DNA from: JAYVYM01 sp046593925
GTDB lineage: Bacteria > Actinomycetota > Actinomycetes > Mycobacteriales > SCTD01
Assembly: GCA_046593925.1 (NCBI GenBank)
Contig: JBKJQN010000088.1
Coordinates: 1 to 18,986 of the forward strand
Length of the DNA stretch: 18,986 bases
Reading direction: 5' to 3'
In this document: one piece after another, positions 6,520-13,358 of the stretch
Numbering within the stretch: position 1 is the first letter of the stretch
Layout of the letters: the number at the start of each line of letters is the position of its first letter
Position numbers and translations under genes: made by a program
Notes under the pieces: generated by a model
Seen by the model: only the letters and a program-made list of their open reading frames with translations
Databases searched by the model: none
Told to the model about the DNA's origin: nothing

Positions 6520-6912
6520 CTAGACCTGGCCGCCCCGGGCCCTGAGCAGGTCGCGGATCTCCTGCAGCAGCGCGATGTCCTCGCGGGTCGCCGCCAGCTC
6601 CGGCTCGAGGCCTCGCTTGCGCCGCTCCATCAGCTTGCCGACCGGGATCACCACCACGAAGTAGATGACCGCCGCGACGATGATGAAGTTGATCAGGGCA
6701 TTGATGGTCGAGCCGATGATGACCTTGCTGCCGTTGGCGGTGAAGCCCGCGGTGCCGAAGTCCGGGGTGCCACCGATGACACCGATGAGGCCACCGATGA
6801 AGTCCTTCGCGAAGGCGCTGATGACGGACCCGAAGGCAACTCCGATGATGATGGCGACCGCGAGGTCAATGACGTTGCCGCGTAGCAGGAAGTCCCTGAA
6901 GCCCTTAAGCAC
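6520..6912 (-). CDS. mscL: Large-conductance mechanosensitive channel MscL
   Basis: MscL is a pentameric inner-membrane channel that opens under membrane tension to release solutes during osmotic downshock. The 130-residue protein shows the complete family pattern: an amphipathic N-terminus LKGFRDFLLRGNVIDLAVA, TM1 with IIIGVAFGSVISAFAKDFI (about residues 20-40), a periplasmic loop, TM2 with NALINFIIVAAVIYFVVV (about 71-88), the basic MERRKRGLEP segment and the C-terminal helix. The GTG start at 6912 is chosen because the homology begins exactly there and a GGAGG Shine-Dalgarno sequence lies five to six bases upstream. The open frame continues upstream but without MscL similarity. Confidence 0.96.
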   Translation of the reverse strand: MLKGFRDFLLRGNVIDLAVAIIIGVAFGSVISAFAKDFIGGLIGVIGGTPDFGTAGFTANGSKVIIGSTINALINFIIVAAVIYFVVVIPVGKLMERRKRGLEPELAATREDIALLQEIRDLLRARGGQV

Positions 6913-6932
6913 GTCTGCCTCCGAGGTGACGG

Positions 6933-7274
6933 TCAGGGCCCGGATGGCCCGACGATCAGCGCGGACCGTACGCGCATCCGGTGACCGGCTTGCGACGTCC
7001 AGTACAAGACGTGACAGCGCGGCAGCCGACCGGCCAGCTCGGCCTCGAAACAGCTGGGCAGCCCGGTCATGCCGGGCTCGGGGTAGACGTGCTTGAGCGC
7101 GCCGAACGTGCCTCTCGTGGCGGTCCGCTGCTCGGGATCCCGCTCCAGCTTGGTGCGCGGATACCGTCGGGCAGCCGCTTCGTGTAGTTCTGGGACGATG
7201 TGCTGACCGCGGCACCCGCGTGTCGACGACGGTGCGGTCGCGTCGTGCGGCAAACACCTCAAACCTCCCATCAT
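6933..7274 (-). pseudogene. Possible decayed coding stretch upstream of mscL
   Basis: This gap between mscL and the DivIVA-domain gene has no recognised gene. On the minus strand a frame with candidate ATG codons at 7274 and 7271 runs to a stop at 6933, 20 bases before mscL. Its middle part (for example TKLERDPEQRTATRGTFGAL and GMTGLPSCFEAELAGRLPRC) has strong third-position GC bias, as real genes here do. The first part lacks that bias. A different frame preceded by GGGAGG, starting GTGTTTGCCGCA, looks better there, which suggests a frameshifted remnant. I recognise no family. It may instead be noncoding spacer carrying the mscL and DivIVA-gene promoters. Confidence 0.25.
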
Positions 7275-7354
7275 TATCGGCCGGCCCCAGGCTCGACACG
7301 GGCGGGCGGACCGGCCGGGCACGCCGCCGGACCGGTGCGGTCTGGCACCATCGG

Positions 7355-7870
7355 GTGGTGGGAACGGCTCTGGCGGTGCTCGGTGTGCTGGCCGTGGTGT
7401 TCGTGGCAGCTCTGGTCGCGACGCGCGACGGCGAGCTGCTCGTCGACGTGCCGCCTGACCGGGCCGACCTCGATCTTCCGCTCGGAGCCCCCGTCACCGC
7501 CGACGACCTGGAGGCCGTCCGGTTCGGGATGGCGCTGCGCGGCTACCGGATGGCGGAGGTCGACGCACTGCTCGATCGGCTGTCCGGCGAGCTGCGTGAC
7601 CGCGACGCCCGGCTCGCCGAGCTCGAGGGCAGCGCGCCGCAGCAGCAGCCCGCGGTCGAGCACCGGCCCGACGGCGTCGAGCCGCAGGACGGGCCTGACG
7701 CCGAGCACCTGCCCGACAGCGGCAAGGGCGCCGAGCCGTTGCCCGCAGTCGTGGTGCGGCCGGGGGCCTCGCCGGTACAGGTCCCGTTCCCCGAGCCGGT
7801 GCATGTCGACGAGCCGACGGACCCGCCGCACGCCCCCGATGCGGCGTCCCGCGCGGCCCAGCGCTGGTGA
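7355..7870 (+). CDS. Membrane-anchored DivIVA-domain protein
   Basis: This is a 171-residue protein with one N-terminal transmembrane helix (GTALAVLGVLAVVFVAALVA, residues 3-22). A short DivIVA-type motif follows: PVTADDLEAVRFGMALRGY plus RMAEVDALLDRLSGEL (about residues 46-81). This pattern is the small 'DivI1A' repeat shared with Wag31/DivIVA, which in those proteins links to polar growth or division. A Pro/Glu/Asp-rich tail of about 80 residues follows, without clear structure. Its role here is unknown; membrane localisation is the only strong inference. GTG at 7355 or 7358 is chosen because the hydrophobic segment starts there. The longer frame from 7220 adds only Arg/Ala-rich sequence. 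There is no clear Shine-Dalgarno sequence. Confidence 0.75.
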   Translation: MVGTALAVLGVLAVVFVAALVATRDGELLVDVPPDRADLDLPLGAPVTADDLEAVRFGMALRGYRMAEVDALLDRLSGELRDRDARLAELEGSAPQQQPAVEHRPDGVEPQDGPDAEHLPDSGKGAEPLPAVVVRPGASPVQVPFPEPVHVDEPTDPPHAPDAASRAAQRW

Positions 7871-7936
7871 TCGCTGCCCCCTGCCAGCGACCCCGCCGAG
7901 GTGGCGGAGCGGCCGGGACCCGACGATGATCACGCC

Positions 7937-8401
7937 ATGACCGCCACGATCGTGCTCACCGTTCCCGTTGCCGCCCCGGCCCCCGCCACCTGGGCGGGCG
8001 CCGTCGACTGGAGCGGCCAGGGGGAGTGGATGCTCGGCACCCGCGTGGCCGGCACCGCGCAGGGCGGTGTCGGCGTCGGCGGCGGCATCGAGGCGTTCAC
8101 CGGTGTCGGGCGGCTGGGATTTCTCGACACGATGGTCATCACCCGCTGGGAGCCACCGCTGCGCTGCCATGTCCTGCACACCGGCCGTCTGGTGCGCGGC
8201 ACCGGCGCCTTCGAGGTGCAGGAGCGTGGTCCTGACCGCAGCGTTTTCGTCTGGCGCGAGGACCTTGAGCTGCCGCTCGGCGCCCTGGGCCGGCTCGGCT
8301 GGCCGCTGGTCCGGCCGCTGTTCACCGCCGGCGTGCGGCTGTCGCTGAGGCGTTTCGCCCGCTGGGTGGAGGCCGGCCGGCCGGCAGCCCGCGCGGCCTG
8401 A
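7937..8401 (+). CDS. SRPBCC-family protein (polyketide cyclase/dehydrase-like)
   Basis: A 154-residue protein resembles the START/Bet v1-like SRPBCC fold, which forms a hydrophobic ligand pocket. Features are the N-terminal beta strand TIVLTVPVAAPAPATWAGAV, the turn WSGQGEWMLGTRV, a glycine-rich VGVGGGIEAFTGVGRLGF, LDTMVITRWEPPLRCHVLHTG and the C-terminal long helix PLFTAGVRLSLRRFARWVEA. No catalytic residues are assigned and the ligand is unknown. ATG at 7937 fits the start of the fold. The open frame continues upstream to 7901 without similarity, and no good Shine-Dalgarno sequence is visible. It ends 2 bases before the stop of the convergent enoyl-CoA hydratase homolog. Confidence 0.75.
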   Translation: MTATIVLTVPVAAPAPATWAGAVDWSGQGEWMLGTRVAGTAQGGVGVGGGIEAFTGVGRLGFLDTMVITRWEPPLRCHVLHTGRLVRGTGAFEVQERGPDRSVFVWREDLELPLGALGRLGWPLVRPLFTAGVRLSLRRFARWVEAGRPAARAA

Positions 8402-8403
8402 AC

Positions 8404-9207
8404 TCAGCGACCGGCGAAGACGGGCGGCTGCTTGGCCAGGAAGCTGCGGACGGCGGCGGCGTGGTCGGCGCTCCGGCCCGCGTGCGTCTGCTGGCGGTCC
8501 TCCTCGGCGAGGGCCTGCTGCAGCGTCGAGGTGGCCGCCAGCAGCAATGACTGCTTCACCGCGGCGTACGCGACCGTCGGGCCGGCCGCGAGTCGGGCCG
8601 CGAGCTCCTGCGCAGCCGGCAGAACCTGCTCGGCCGGCACCACGGCGGTCAGCAGCCCCATCTCGAATGCCTGCTCGGTGGTGAACGGCTCGGCCAGGAG
8701 CAGTAGCGCGGTAGCCCGGGCGGCGCCGACGAGGCGGGGCAGGGTCCACGACAGCCCCGAGTCCGCGGTCAGGCCGATGCCGGTGAAGGCGGTTGTCCAG
8801 CGTGCTCCGGTCGCGCCGATCCGGAAGTCGCACGCGCAGGCCAGGCCGAGTCCCGCACCGGCGGCCGTGCCGTTGACGGCCGCGACGATCGGCTTGGGCA
8901 TCGTGGCGAGCAGCGTGATGGTCGGGTTGTAGTGCTCGCGCACCGTCCGCAGCGGGGCGGGGTCACCGGCGTCCAGCAGGGCGGCGTGCTCGCGCAGGTC
9001 CTGCCCTACACAGAACGCCCGGCCGCTGCCCGTCAGGAGCACGGCGCGTACGGCGTCGTCGTCGTGGACGGCGTGTACCGCGTCCAGCAGCGCTTCCTTG
9101 ACCGGGACAGTCAGGGCGTTCATCCCTTCGGGCCGGTCCAGGATGATCGTCGCGACTGCATCGGCCACCTCGAGGCGGACGGTGCCGGAGGGGGTGGGCT
9201 CGGTCAT
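8404..9207 (-). CDS. Enoyl-CoA hydratase/isomerase family protein (PaaG-like active site)
   Basis: This is a 267-residue crotonase-fold enzyme acting on acyl-CoA thioesters. The fold is shown by VATIILDRPEGMNALT, AVLLTGSGRAFCVGQDLREH (oxyanion hole), PKPIVAAVNGTAAGAGLGLA (second oxyanion glycine region), CDFRIG and VVPAEQVLPAAQELAARLAA. The two glutamates of classical enoyl-CoA hydratase are replaced (G121 and about F141), while TADSG carries an aspartate, D149. That matches the catalytic aspartate of PaaG-type isomerases (2-(1,2-epoxy-1,2-dihydrophenyl)acetyl-CoA isomerase) and dienoyl-CoA isomerases. An isomerase function is therefore more likely than hydration; the alignment was done by eye. 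The ATG at 9207 is preferred because AGGAGA lies six bases upstream; the frame extends seven codons further to 9228. No phenylacetate genes are nearby. Confidence 0.88.
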   Translation of the reverse strand: MTEPTPSGTVRLEVADAVATIILDRPEGMNALTVPVKEALLDAVHAVHDDDAVRAVLLTGSGRAFCVGQDLREHAALLDAGDPAPLRTVREHYNPTITLLATMPKPIVAAVNGTAAGAGLGLACACDFRIGATGARWTTAFTGIGLTADSGLSWTLPRLVGAARATALLLLAEPFTTEQAFEMGLLTAVVPAEQVLPAAQELAARLAAGPTVAYAAVKQSLLLAATSTLQQALAEEDRQQTHAGRSADHAAAVRSFLAKQPPVFAGR

Positions 9208-9356
9208 CGGTGGTCTCCTGCGCAGCATCGGACTGGGGCGTGAGCGGCATTGTGCCGCGGCGCTCTGGGGAGGCGGTTACCGGTTCCGGCGGCCATGCGG
9301 GAGACTGTGACGCCAGCGCACCGCGCGCAGGAACACCGGACTGGGAGGTTGGTCGG

Positions 9357-9524
9357 ATGGCGGCCATGAAGCCGCGGACGGGCGACGGTCCGCTCGAGGT
9401 CACCAAGGAGGGTCGCGGCATTGTCATGCGCGTCCCCCTGGAGGGTGGCGGGCGACTTGTCGTCGAGCTCAACGCCGAGGAGGCCGGCGCCTTGGGCGAC
9501 GCTCTCAAGGCCGTCGTCTCCTAG
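9357..9524 (+). CDS. DUF3117 small protein
   Basis: This 55-residue protein is nearly identical over its length to the conserved actinobacterial DUF3117 family. It begins MAAMKPRTGDGPLEVTKEG and continues IVMRVPLEGGGRLVVEL. The function is unknown. The family is small, cytoplasmic and highly conserved in Actinomycetota, including the mycobacterial protein in this same neighbourhood. The ATG at 9357 is fixed by a GGGAGG Shine-Dalgarno sequence at 9343-9348. The 149-bp divergent spacer to the enoyl-CoA hydratase homolog must carry its promoter. That spacer also has a small hairpin (GCGGCA 9244-9249, TGCCGC 9253-9258). Confidence 0.93.
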   Translation: MAAMKPRTGDGPLEVTKEGRGIVMRVPLEGGGRLVVELNAEEAGALGDALKAVVS

Positions 9525-9566
9525 CCCCGCGCAACCGCAGGACGTACGACACACGATCAGCGCCCC

Positions 9567-9600
9567 CCGGCCGGTCGCCAGAGCGCTGGTGACCGGCCGG
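9567..9600 (+). terminator. Strong hairpin between DUF3117 and pepA
   Basis: CCGGCCGGTCGCCAG (9567-9581) pairs with CTGGTGACCGGCCGG (9586-9600) over 15 bp with one G:T position and a four-base AGCG loop. It lies 43 bases after the DUF3117 stop and just before the pepA ribosome-binding site. No T-tract follows, so it would be a U-tail-less hairpin of the kind proposed in actinobacteria, or a structure in the pepA leader. Confidence 0.6.
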
Positions 9601-9624
9601 ACCCGTCCGCGAGAGAGGACCCGC

Positions 9625-11157
9625 GTGCCGCCCCGTCGCCAGTCCACCGCCGTACGTCCTGTGGCCGCCGCTGTATCGCCGCCCGATCTTCCTGCACTGG
9701 TGCTCGCGGCCGAGCCGCCGGAGGGGTCGGTCGTGCTCGCGCTGCCGACCCGCAGCGGTGCGGCAGCCGACGGGGTGGCGGTGTTGCTGGCCGACGCACC
9801 CGACGGCGCGCCCATCGCAGAGCTGGCGGCCCTGCTGGTCACCGAAGAGGCGAAGGGCGCGGCCGGCGAAGTCGTCGCGCCGGCCCGCACGACCGGCCGC
9901 CGCCTGCTCCTGGTCGGCACCGGGCGCGGCACCCCGGCCGACCTGCGTACGGCCGGTGCCGCCCTGGCCCGTCGCGTCAAGGGCTCGATCTCGCTCGCCG
10001 TCGACCTGCGGGTGCTGCGCCCGGACGCCGACGCGCTGCGGGCGCTGGCCGAGGCCGTCGCGCTCGCGTCGTACGGCTTCACGACCGGCGACGCGCCGGG
10101 TCGTGTCCTGCGCGAGGTCGTGCTGGTCGTCGACGATCCGTCCGGGCTGCAGCCGGCGCTGGACCGCGCCATCGCCACGGCGCGGGCCACCGCGCTCGCG
10201 CGTGACCTGACCAACACACCGGCGCTGACCAAGACTCCTGCCTGGCTGGCAGATCGCGCCGTCGCGCTGCTCCCCGACCTCAGGGTGCGGGTGCGCGACG
10301 AGCGCGAACTCGCCGCGGAGGGTTTCGGCGGCCTGGTCGGCGTCGGCCAGGGGTCCAGCCGCCCGCCGCGCCTGGTGGAGGCGCGCTACGACGGCGGCGG
10401 CCGGTCGCGACACGTCGTCCTGGTCGGCAAGGGCATCACCTTCGACACCGGTGGCCTGTCGCTCAAGCCCAACGACAGCATGCTCACGATGAAGAGCGAC
10501 ATGGGCGGCGCCGCAGCCGTGATCGGGACGCTGCGGGCGGTCGCCGACCTGGGACTGCCGCTCACGGTCACCGGTCTGCTCGCCTGCGCCGAGAACATGC
10601 CGAGCGGCACCGCGCAGCGCCCCGGCGACGTGCTGACGCAGTACGGCGGCCGCACCGTCGAGGTGCTCAACACCGACGCGGAGGGCCGGCTGGTGCTCGC
10701 CGACGCGCTGGCGTACGCCGACCTGGTGCTCGGCGCCGACGTCGTCGTCGACGTGGCCACGCTGACCGGTGCGATGCCGGTCGCCCTGGGCAAGCGGCAT
10801 GCCGGGCTGTTCGCCTCCGACGACGTGCTCGCTGCCGAGCTGGAGCAGGCGTCGACGGTGTCGGGGGAGCGGCTGTGGCGGATGCCGCTGGTCGAGGACT
10901 ACCGGCAGGCGCTCGACTCGCCGACGGCCGACCTGCGCAACATCGGCGACCCGAAGCGGAAGCTGCAGGGCGGCTCCATCACGGCCGCGCTGTTCCTGCG
11001 CGAGTTCACCGGTGGCCGGCCGTGGGCGCACCTGGACATCGCCGGCCCGTCCTGGAGCAAGGGTGACGACGAGGAGCTCACCAAGGGCGCGACCGGCTAC
11101 GGCGTACGGCTACTTGTGCGCTGGCTCGAGGAGCTGGCCGCCCGGCGCAGCGCCTGA
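9625..11157 (+). CDS. pepA: Leucyl aminopeptidase (M17 family)
   Basis: This is a 510-residue cytosolic metallo-aminopeptidase, hexameric in its family, that removes N-terminal residues from peptides using two metal ions. The N-terminal macro-like domain is divergent. The C-terminal catalytic domain is clear: ARDLTNTPALTKTPAWLAD, VGKGITFDTGGLSLKP (K269 and D274 as metal/catalytic residues), MKSDMGGAAAVIG, and the signature NTDAEGRL at residues 349-356. It ends with HLDIAGPSWS and TGYGVRLLVRWLE, as usual. GTG at 9625 has GAGAGAGGA about five bases upstream and gives the family's normal length. GTG at 9661 is an alternative. The frame upstream of 9625 overlaps DUF3117 and is a shadow. Confidence 0.95.
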   Translation: MPPRRQSTAVRPVAAAVSPPDLPALVLAAEPPEGSVVLALPTRSGAAADGVAVLLADAPDGAPIAELAALLVTEEAKGAAGEVVAPARTTGRRLLLVGTGRGTPADLRTAGAALARRVKGSISLAVDLRVLRPDADALRALAEAVALASYGFTTGDAPGRVLREVVLVVDDPSGLQPALDRAIATARATALARDLTNTPALTKTPAWLADRAVALLPDLRVRVRDERELAAEGFGGLVGVGQGSSRPPRLVEARYDGGGRSRHVVLVGKGITFDTGGLSLKPNDSMLTMKSDMGGAAAVIGTLRAVADLGLPLTVTGLLACAENMPSGTAQRPGDVLTQYGGRTVEVLNTDAEGRLVLADALAYADLVLGADVVVDVATLTGAMPVALGKRHAGLFASDDVLAAELEQASTVSGERLWRMPLVEDYRQALDSPTADLRNIGDPKRKLQGGSITAALFLREFTGGRPWAHLDIAGPSWSKGDDEELTKGATGYGVRLLVRWLEELAARRSA

Positions 11158-11307
11158 GTCAGCTCAGAAGTCCGAGCTCGCCGAGAGCCTGGTCGACCGC
11201 GGCGCCAAGCCGGCGTGCTGGTCGTGCCTACCGGTATCGGCGGAACCCGGGTCGTCGACCGCCCGCTGGGCGAGCAGCTCCCCCGCATCTGCTAGCCCCC
11301 CGAGGGG
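11158..11307 (+). other. Spacer with a coding-like fragment
   Basis: This is the 150 bp between pepA and the O-methyltransferase, which converge. From 11206 to the TAG at 11293-11295 the plus strand reads QAGVLVVPTGIGG, then TRVVDRPLGEQLPRIC, with strong GC third positions and a well-formed end. There is no matching start; upstream codons in this frame are Arg/Pro-rich. It looks like the last about 30 codons of a lost gene, but I cannot name the family and chance is possible. Confidence 0.3.
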
Positions 11308-12066
11308 TCAGACGGCGGGGGCGTCCTGCTTGACGGCGACCAGCAGGCCGGCGCCGACCGGCAGCAACGCGGGGACGAGGCGGGGCTCCTCGCGTACGGC
11401 GCGGAGCAGGTCGCGGGCGGCCAGCACCTCGGCACCGCGCGCAGCGGCGTCGGCGACCCGTCCCCCGGCCAGCGCACCGGCGAACACCACGACACCGCCG
11501 GTGCGCAGCAGGCGCAGCGCCGCCGGCAGGTAGTCGGTGTTCTCGGCGGGCGCGGCGTCACACAGCATCAGGTCGTAGCCGCCGTCGGACAGCCGCGGCA
11601 GCACCTCCAGGGCCCGCCCGGCGATCAGCCGGACCCGGCCACTCTGCACGCCCGCCTCGGACAGGCTTTGCCGAGCCAGCCGCTGGTGCTCGGGCTCGCT
11701 GTCGATGCTGGTCAGCACGCCTTCGGGACGCAGCCCCTTGAGCATCCAGAGCGTCGAGACGCCCGCCCCGGTACCGAGCTCGACGACATGCCGTGCGCCG
11801 GACAGGGCGGTGAGCACCCGCAGTGCCGCACCGGCGGCCTCGTCGACCGCAGCGACGCCGACCTCGCGGGCGCGCTGCCGGGCGGCCAGCAGCGGCCCGT
11901 CCTCGGGTTGATAAGCGGTGACGTAGCCCGCGATGGCAGCCGCGTCGGGCGCGGCGGCACCGGGCCCGGCGGCACCGCGCGGGGTCGCCGGCGCATCGGG
12001 TAGCGGCGAGTCACCGCGGCGGGGGGCGGCGGACGGGACGCCGGATTGCGGACCGGACTCGATCAC
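11308..12066 (-). CDS. SAM-dependent O-methyltransferase
   Basis: This is a 252-residue class I methyltransferase of the O-methyltransferase family 3 type (catechol/caffeoyl-CoA OMT-like). The SAM-binding loop is VELGTGAGVS (residues 95-104), the acidic motif is LTSIDSEPEHQRLAR, and LMLCDAAPAENTDYLPAAL gives the metal/substrate aspartate region. The tail ALLPVGAGLLVAVKQ is typical. The first about 40 residues are Pro/Gly/Ala-rich with no fold. The GTG start at 12066 follows GAGGAG by four bases; the longer upstream frame runs antisense through the sigE gene and is a shadow. Mycobacteria also carry such a methyltransferase (Rv1220c type) divergent from sigE. The substrate is unknown. Confidence 0.9.
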   Translation of the reverse strand: MIESGPQSGVPSAAPRRGDSPLPDAPATPRGAAGPGAAAPDAAAIAGYVTAYQPEDGPLLAARQRAREVGVAAVDEAAGAALRVLTALSGARHVVELGTGAGVSTLWMLKGLRPEGVLTSIDSEPEHQRLARQSLSEAGVQSGRVRLIAGRALEVLPRLSDGGYDLMLCDAAPAENTDYLPAALRLLRTGGVVVFAGALAGGRVADAAARGAEVLAARDLLRAVREEPRLVPALLPVGAGLLVAVKQDAPAV

Positions 12067-12116
12067 AGGACTCCTCGGTTCGGACCCGGCGAGCGTAGTG
12101 GTCCACGCGCCGCTGC

Positions 12117-12143
12117 GGGAACCCGCAGGCTGGGCGGCCCGTT
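12117..12143 (+). promoter_or_regulatory. Candidate SigE-dependent promoter of sigE
   Basis: GGGAACC (12117-12123), 16 bases, then CGTT (12140-12143) matches the ECF SigE-type promoter pattern, GGGAAC at -35 and CGTT at -10 with this spacing. Transcription would start near 12150, leaving a leader of roughly 65 or 115 bases depending on the start codon. It implies autoregulation of the sigma factor operon. Confidence 0.65.
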
Positions 12144-12264
12144 CTTCTGATGGACCCGGCGGCTGGTCCAGCCCTCGCGCCCGACCACACGCCCGCTTCA
12201 CAGGAGGCCCGGCATCATGCTCTGCACCGGAGTGCTCCCTGCACGCCGGGGGCAGGAGACGGCT

Positions 12265-12852
12265 GTGAGCGAGTACCCGAGCGACACCCCCGCTGCGCCC
12301 AGTGCGGAGGTCGAGCCCTGGACGGCGCCGTCGTGGGACGAGGTGGTGTCGCGGCACTCGGCTCGGGTGTACCGGCTCGCCTACCGACTGACCGGCAACA
12401 AGCACGACGCGGAGGACCTCACCCAGGAGGTCTTCGTACGGGTCTTCCGCTCGCTGTCGAGCTATACGCCGGGCACCTTCGAGGGCTGGCTGCACCGCAT
12501 CACCACGAACCTGTTCCTGGACACCGTCCGACGCAAGGCGCGCATCCGCTTCGAGGCGCTGCCCGACGACGCCGAGCGGCTCGAGAGCCGAGACCGCGGG
12601 CCTGCCCAGATCTACGACGACACCCACTTCGACACCGACGTGCAGGCCGCCCTGGACGCTCTGCCGCCCGACTTCCGCGCCGCCGTCGTCCTGTGCGATC
12701 TCGAAGGTCTGTCGTACGAGGAGATCGCCGCGACACTCGGCATCAAGATCGGCACAGTCCGCAGCCGCATCCACCGTGGCCGCAGTGCGCTGCGCGCGGC
12801 GCTCGCGCACCGCGCGCCCAGCCCGCCGACGCCTGCAGGTCGCCGGTCGTGA
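12265..12852 (+). CDS. sigE: ECF RNA polymerase sigma factor, SigE type
   Basis: This is a 195-residue group IV sigma factor directing RNA polymerase to envelope-stress promoters. Region 2 spans about residues 24-92, with YRLAYRLTGNKHDAEDLTQE and VFVRVFRSLSSYTPGTFEGW (core binding and -10 recognition). Region 4 spans about 138-190, with LPPDFRAAVVLCDLEGLSYEE and a helix-turn-helix IGTVRSRIHRGRSAL for -35 recognition. GTG at 12265 has AGGAGA five bases upstream. An in-frame ATG at 12217 with GGAGG nine bases upstream would add 16 residues and is a real alternative. The stop overlaps the anti-sigma GTG (GTGA). Context with the anti-sigma factor, HtrA and TatB matches the mycobacterial sigE-rseA-htrA-tatB locus. 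Confidence 0.93.
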   Translation: MSEYPSDTPAAPSAEVEPWTAPSWDEVVSRHSARVYRLAYRLTGNKHDAEDLTQEVFVRVFRSLSSYTPGTFEGWLHRITTNLFLDTVRRKARIRFEALPDDAERLESRDRGPAQIYDDTHFDTDVQAALDALPPDFRAAVVLCDLEGLSYEEIAATLGIKIGTVRSRIHRGRSALRAALAHRAPSPPTPAGRRS

Positions 12853-13358
12853 GCGGCCACCTCGGCGCCGACCTGGCTGCGCTCGTCGATGGCGAGCTCA
12901 ACCATGCCGCTCGCGAGCGGGTGCTGCGGCACCTGTCGAGCTGTGCGGCCTGTCGCACCGAGGTGGAGGCTCAGCGGCTGTTCAAGGCCCGCCTTCGTGG
13001 GCTTGACACCCCCGATGCCCACGCCGACCTGTCCGCGCGGCTGCTTGCCTTGTCCGCGAGCAGCGACGCCGTTTCCCGCGCCACGACGGCGAGGCTGCCG
13101 CGCCGGCTTCCCACCGCGCTCAGCCGCCGGCGTAGCAGCCGGGGCCCTCGCAGCCGCTCTGCCATACGCCGCACCGCCCTCGGCGGCGCCGCTCTCGTGA
13201 TCGGGCTGGGCGCTGTCTTTGTGCTCGGCGCCCCGCCCAGCCCGCCGACCCGTACCCCGGTGGACCCGACCAGCGACGTCTTCCTCATCGACTATGCCGG
13301 TGTTGCCGGGGAGCTCCCGTTGCCGGAGCCGGCCGGGGTGCGCGGCCCGAGCCGGTGA
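12849..13358 (+). CDS. Membrane anti-sigma factor with zinc-type (ZAS) motif
   Basis: This is a 169-residue anti-sigma factor expected to hold the neighbouring SigE-type sigma at the membrane. The N-terminal anti-sigma domain (residues 1-45) has HLGADLAALVDGELNHAARE and the zinc motif H28-x3-C32-x2-C35 in RHLSSCAACR. A basic linker leads to one predicted transmembrane helix (LGGAALVIGLGAVFVLG, about residues 111-127). A short extracytoplasmic tail with SDVFLIDYAGVAGELPL follows. It starts on the GTGA overlap with sigE and ends on a GTGA overlap with the RseB-like gene, so all three are translationally coupled. It is equivalent in position to mycobacterial rseA, but that protein is described as soluble or phosphorylation-controlled, whereas this one appears membrane-bound. 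Confidence 0.88.
   Translation: MSGHLGADLAALVDGELNHAARERVLRHLSSCAACRTEVEAQRLFKARLRGLDTPDAHADLSARLLALSASSDAVSRATTARLPRRLPTALSRRRSSRGPRSRSAIRRTALGGAALVIGLGAVFVLGAPPSPPTRTPVDPTSDVFLIDYAGVAGELPLPEPAGVRGPSR

Noticed and set aside
9244..9258. Small hairpin GCGGCA-TTG-TGCCGC as a terminator
   Set aside because: It lies between two divergent genes, where no transcript should end, and has only a 6-bp stem; more likely incidental or a leader element.
12150..12848. Upstream extension of the anti-sigma frame across sigE
   Set aside because: The anti-sigma similarity begins exactly at the GTGA overlap at 12849; the earlier part is a shadow of sigE.
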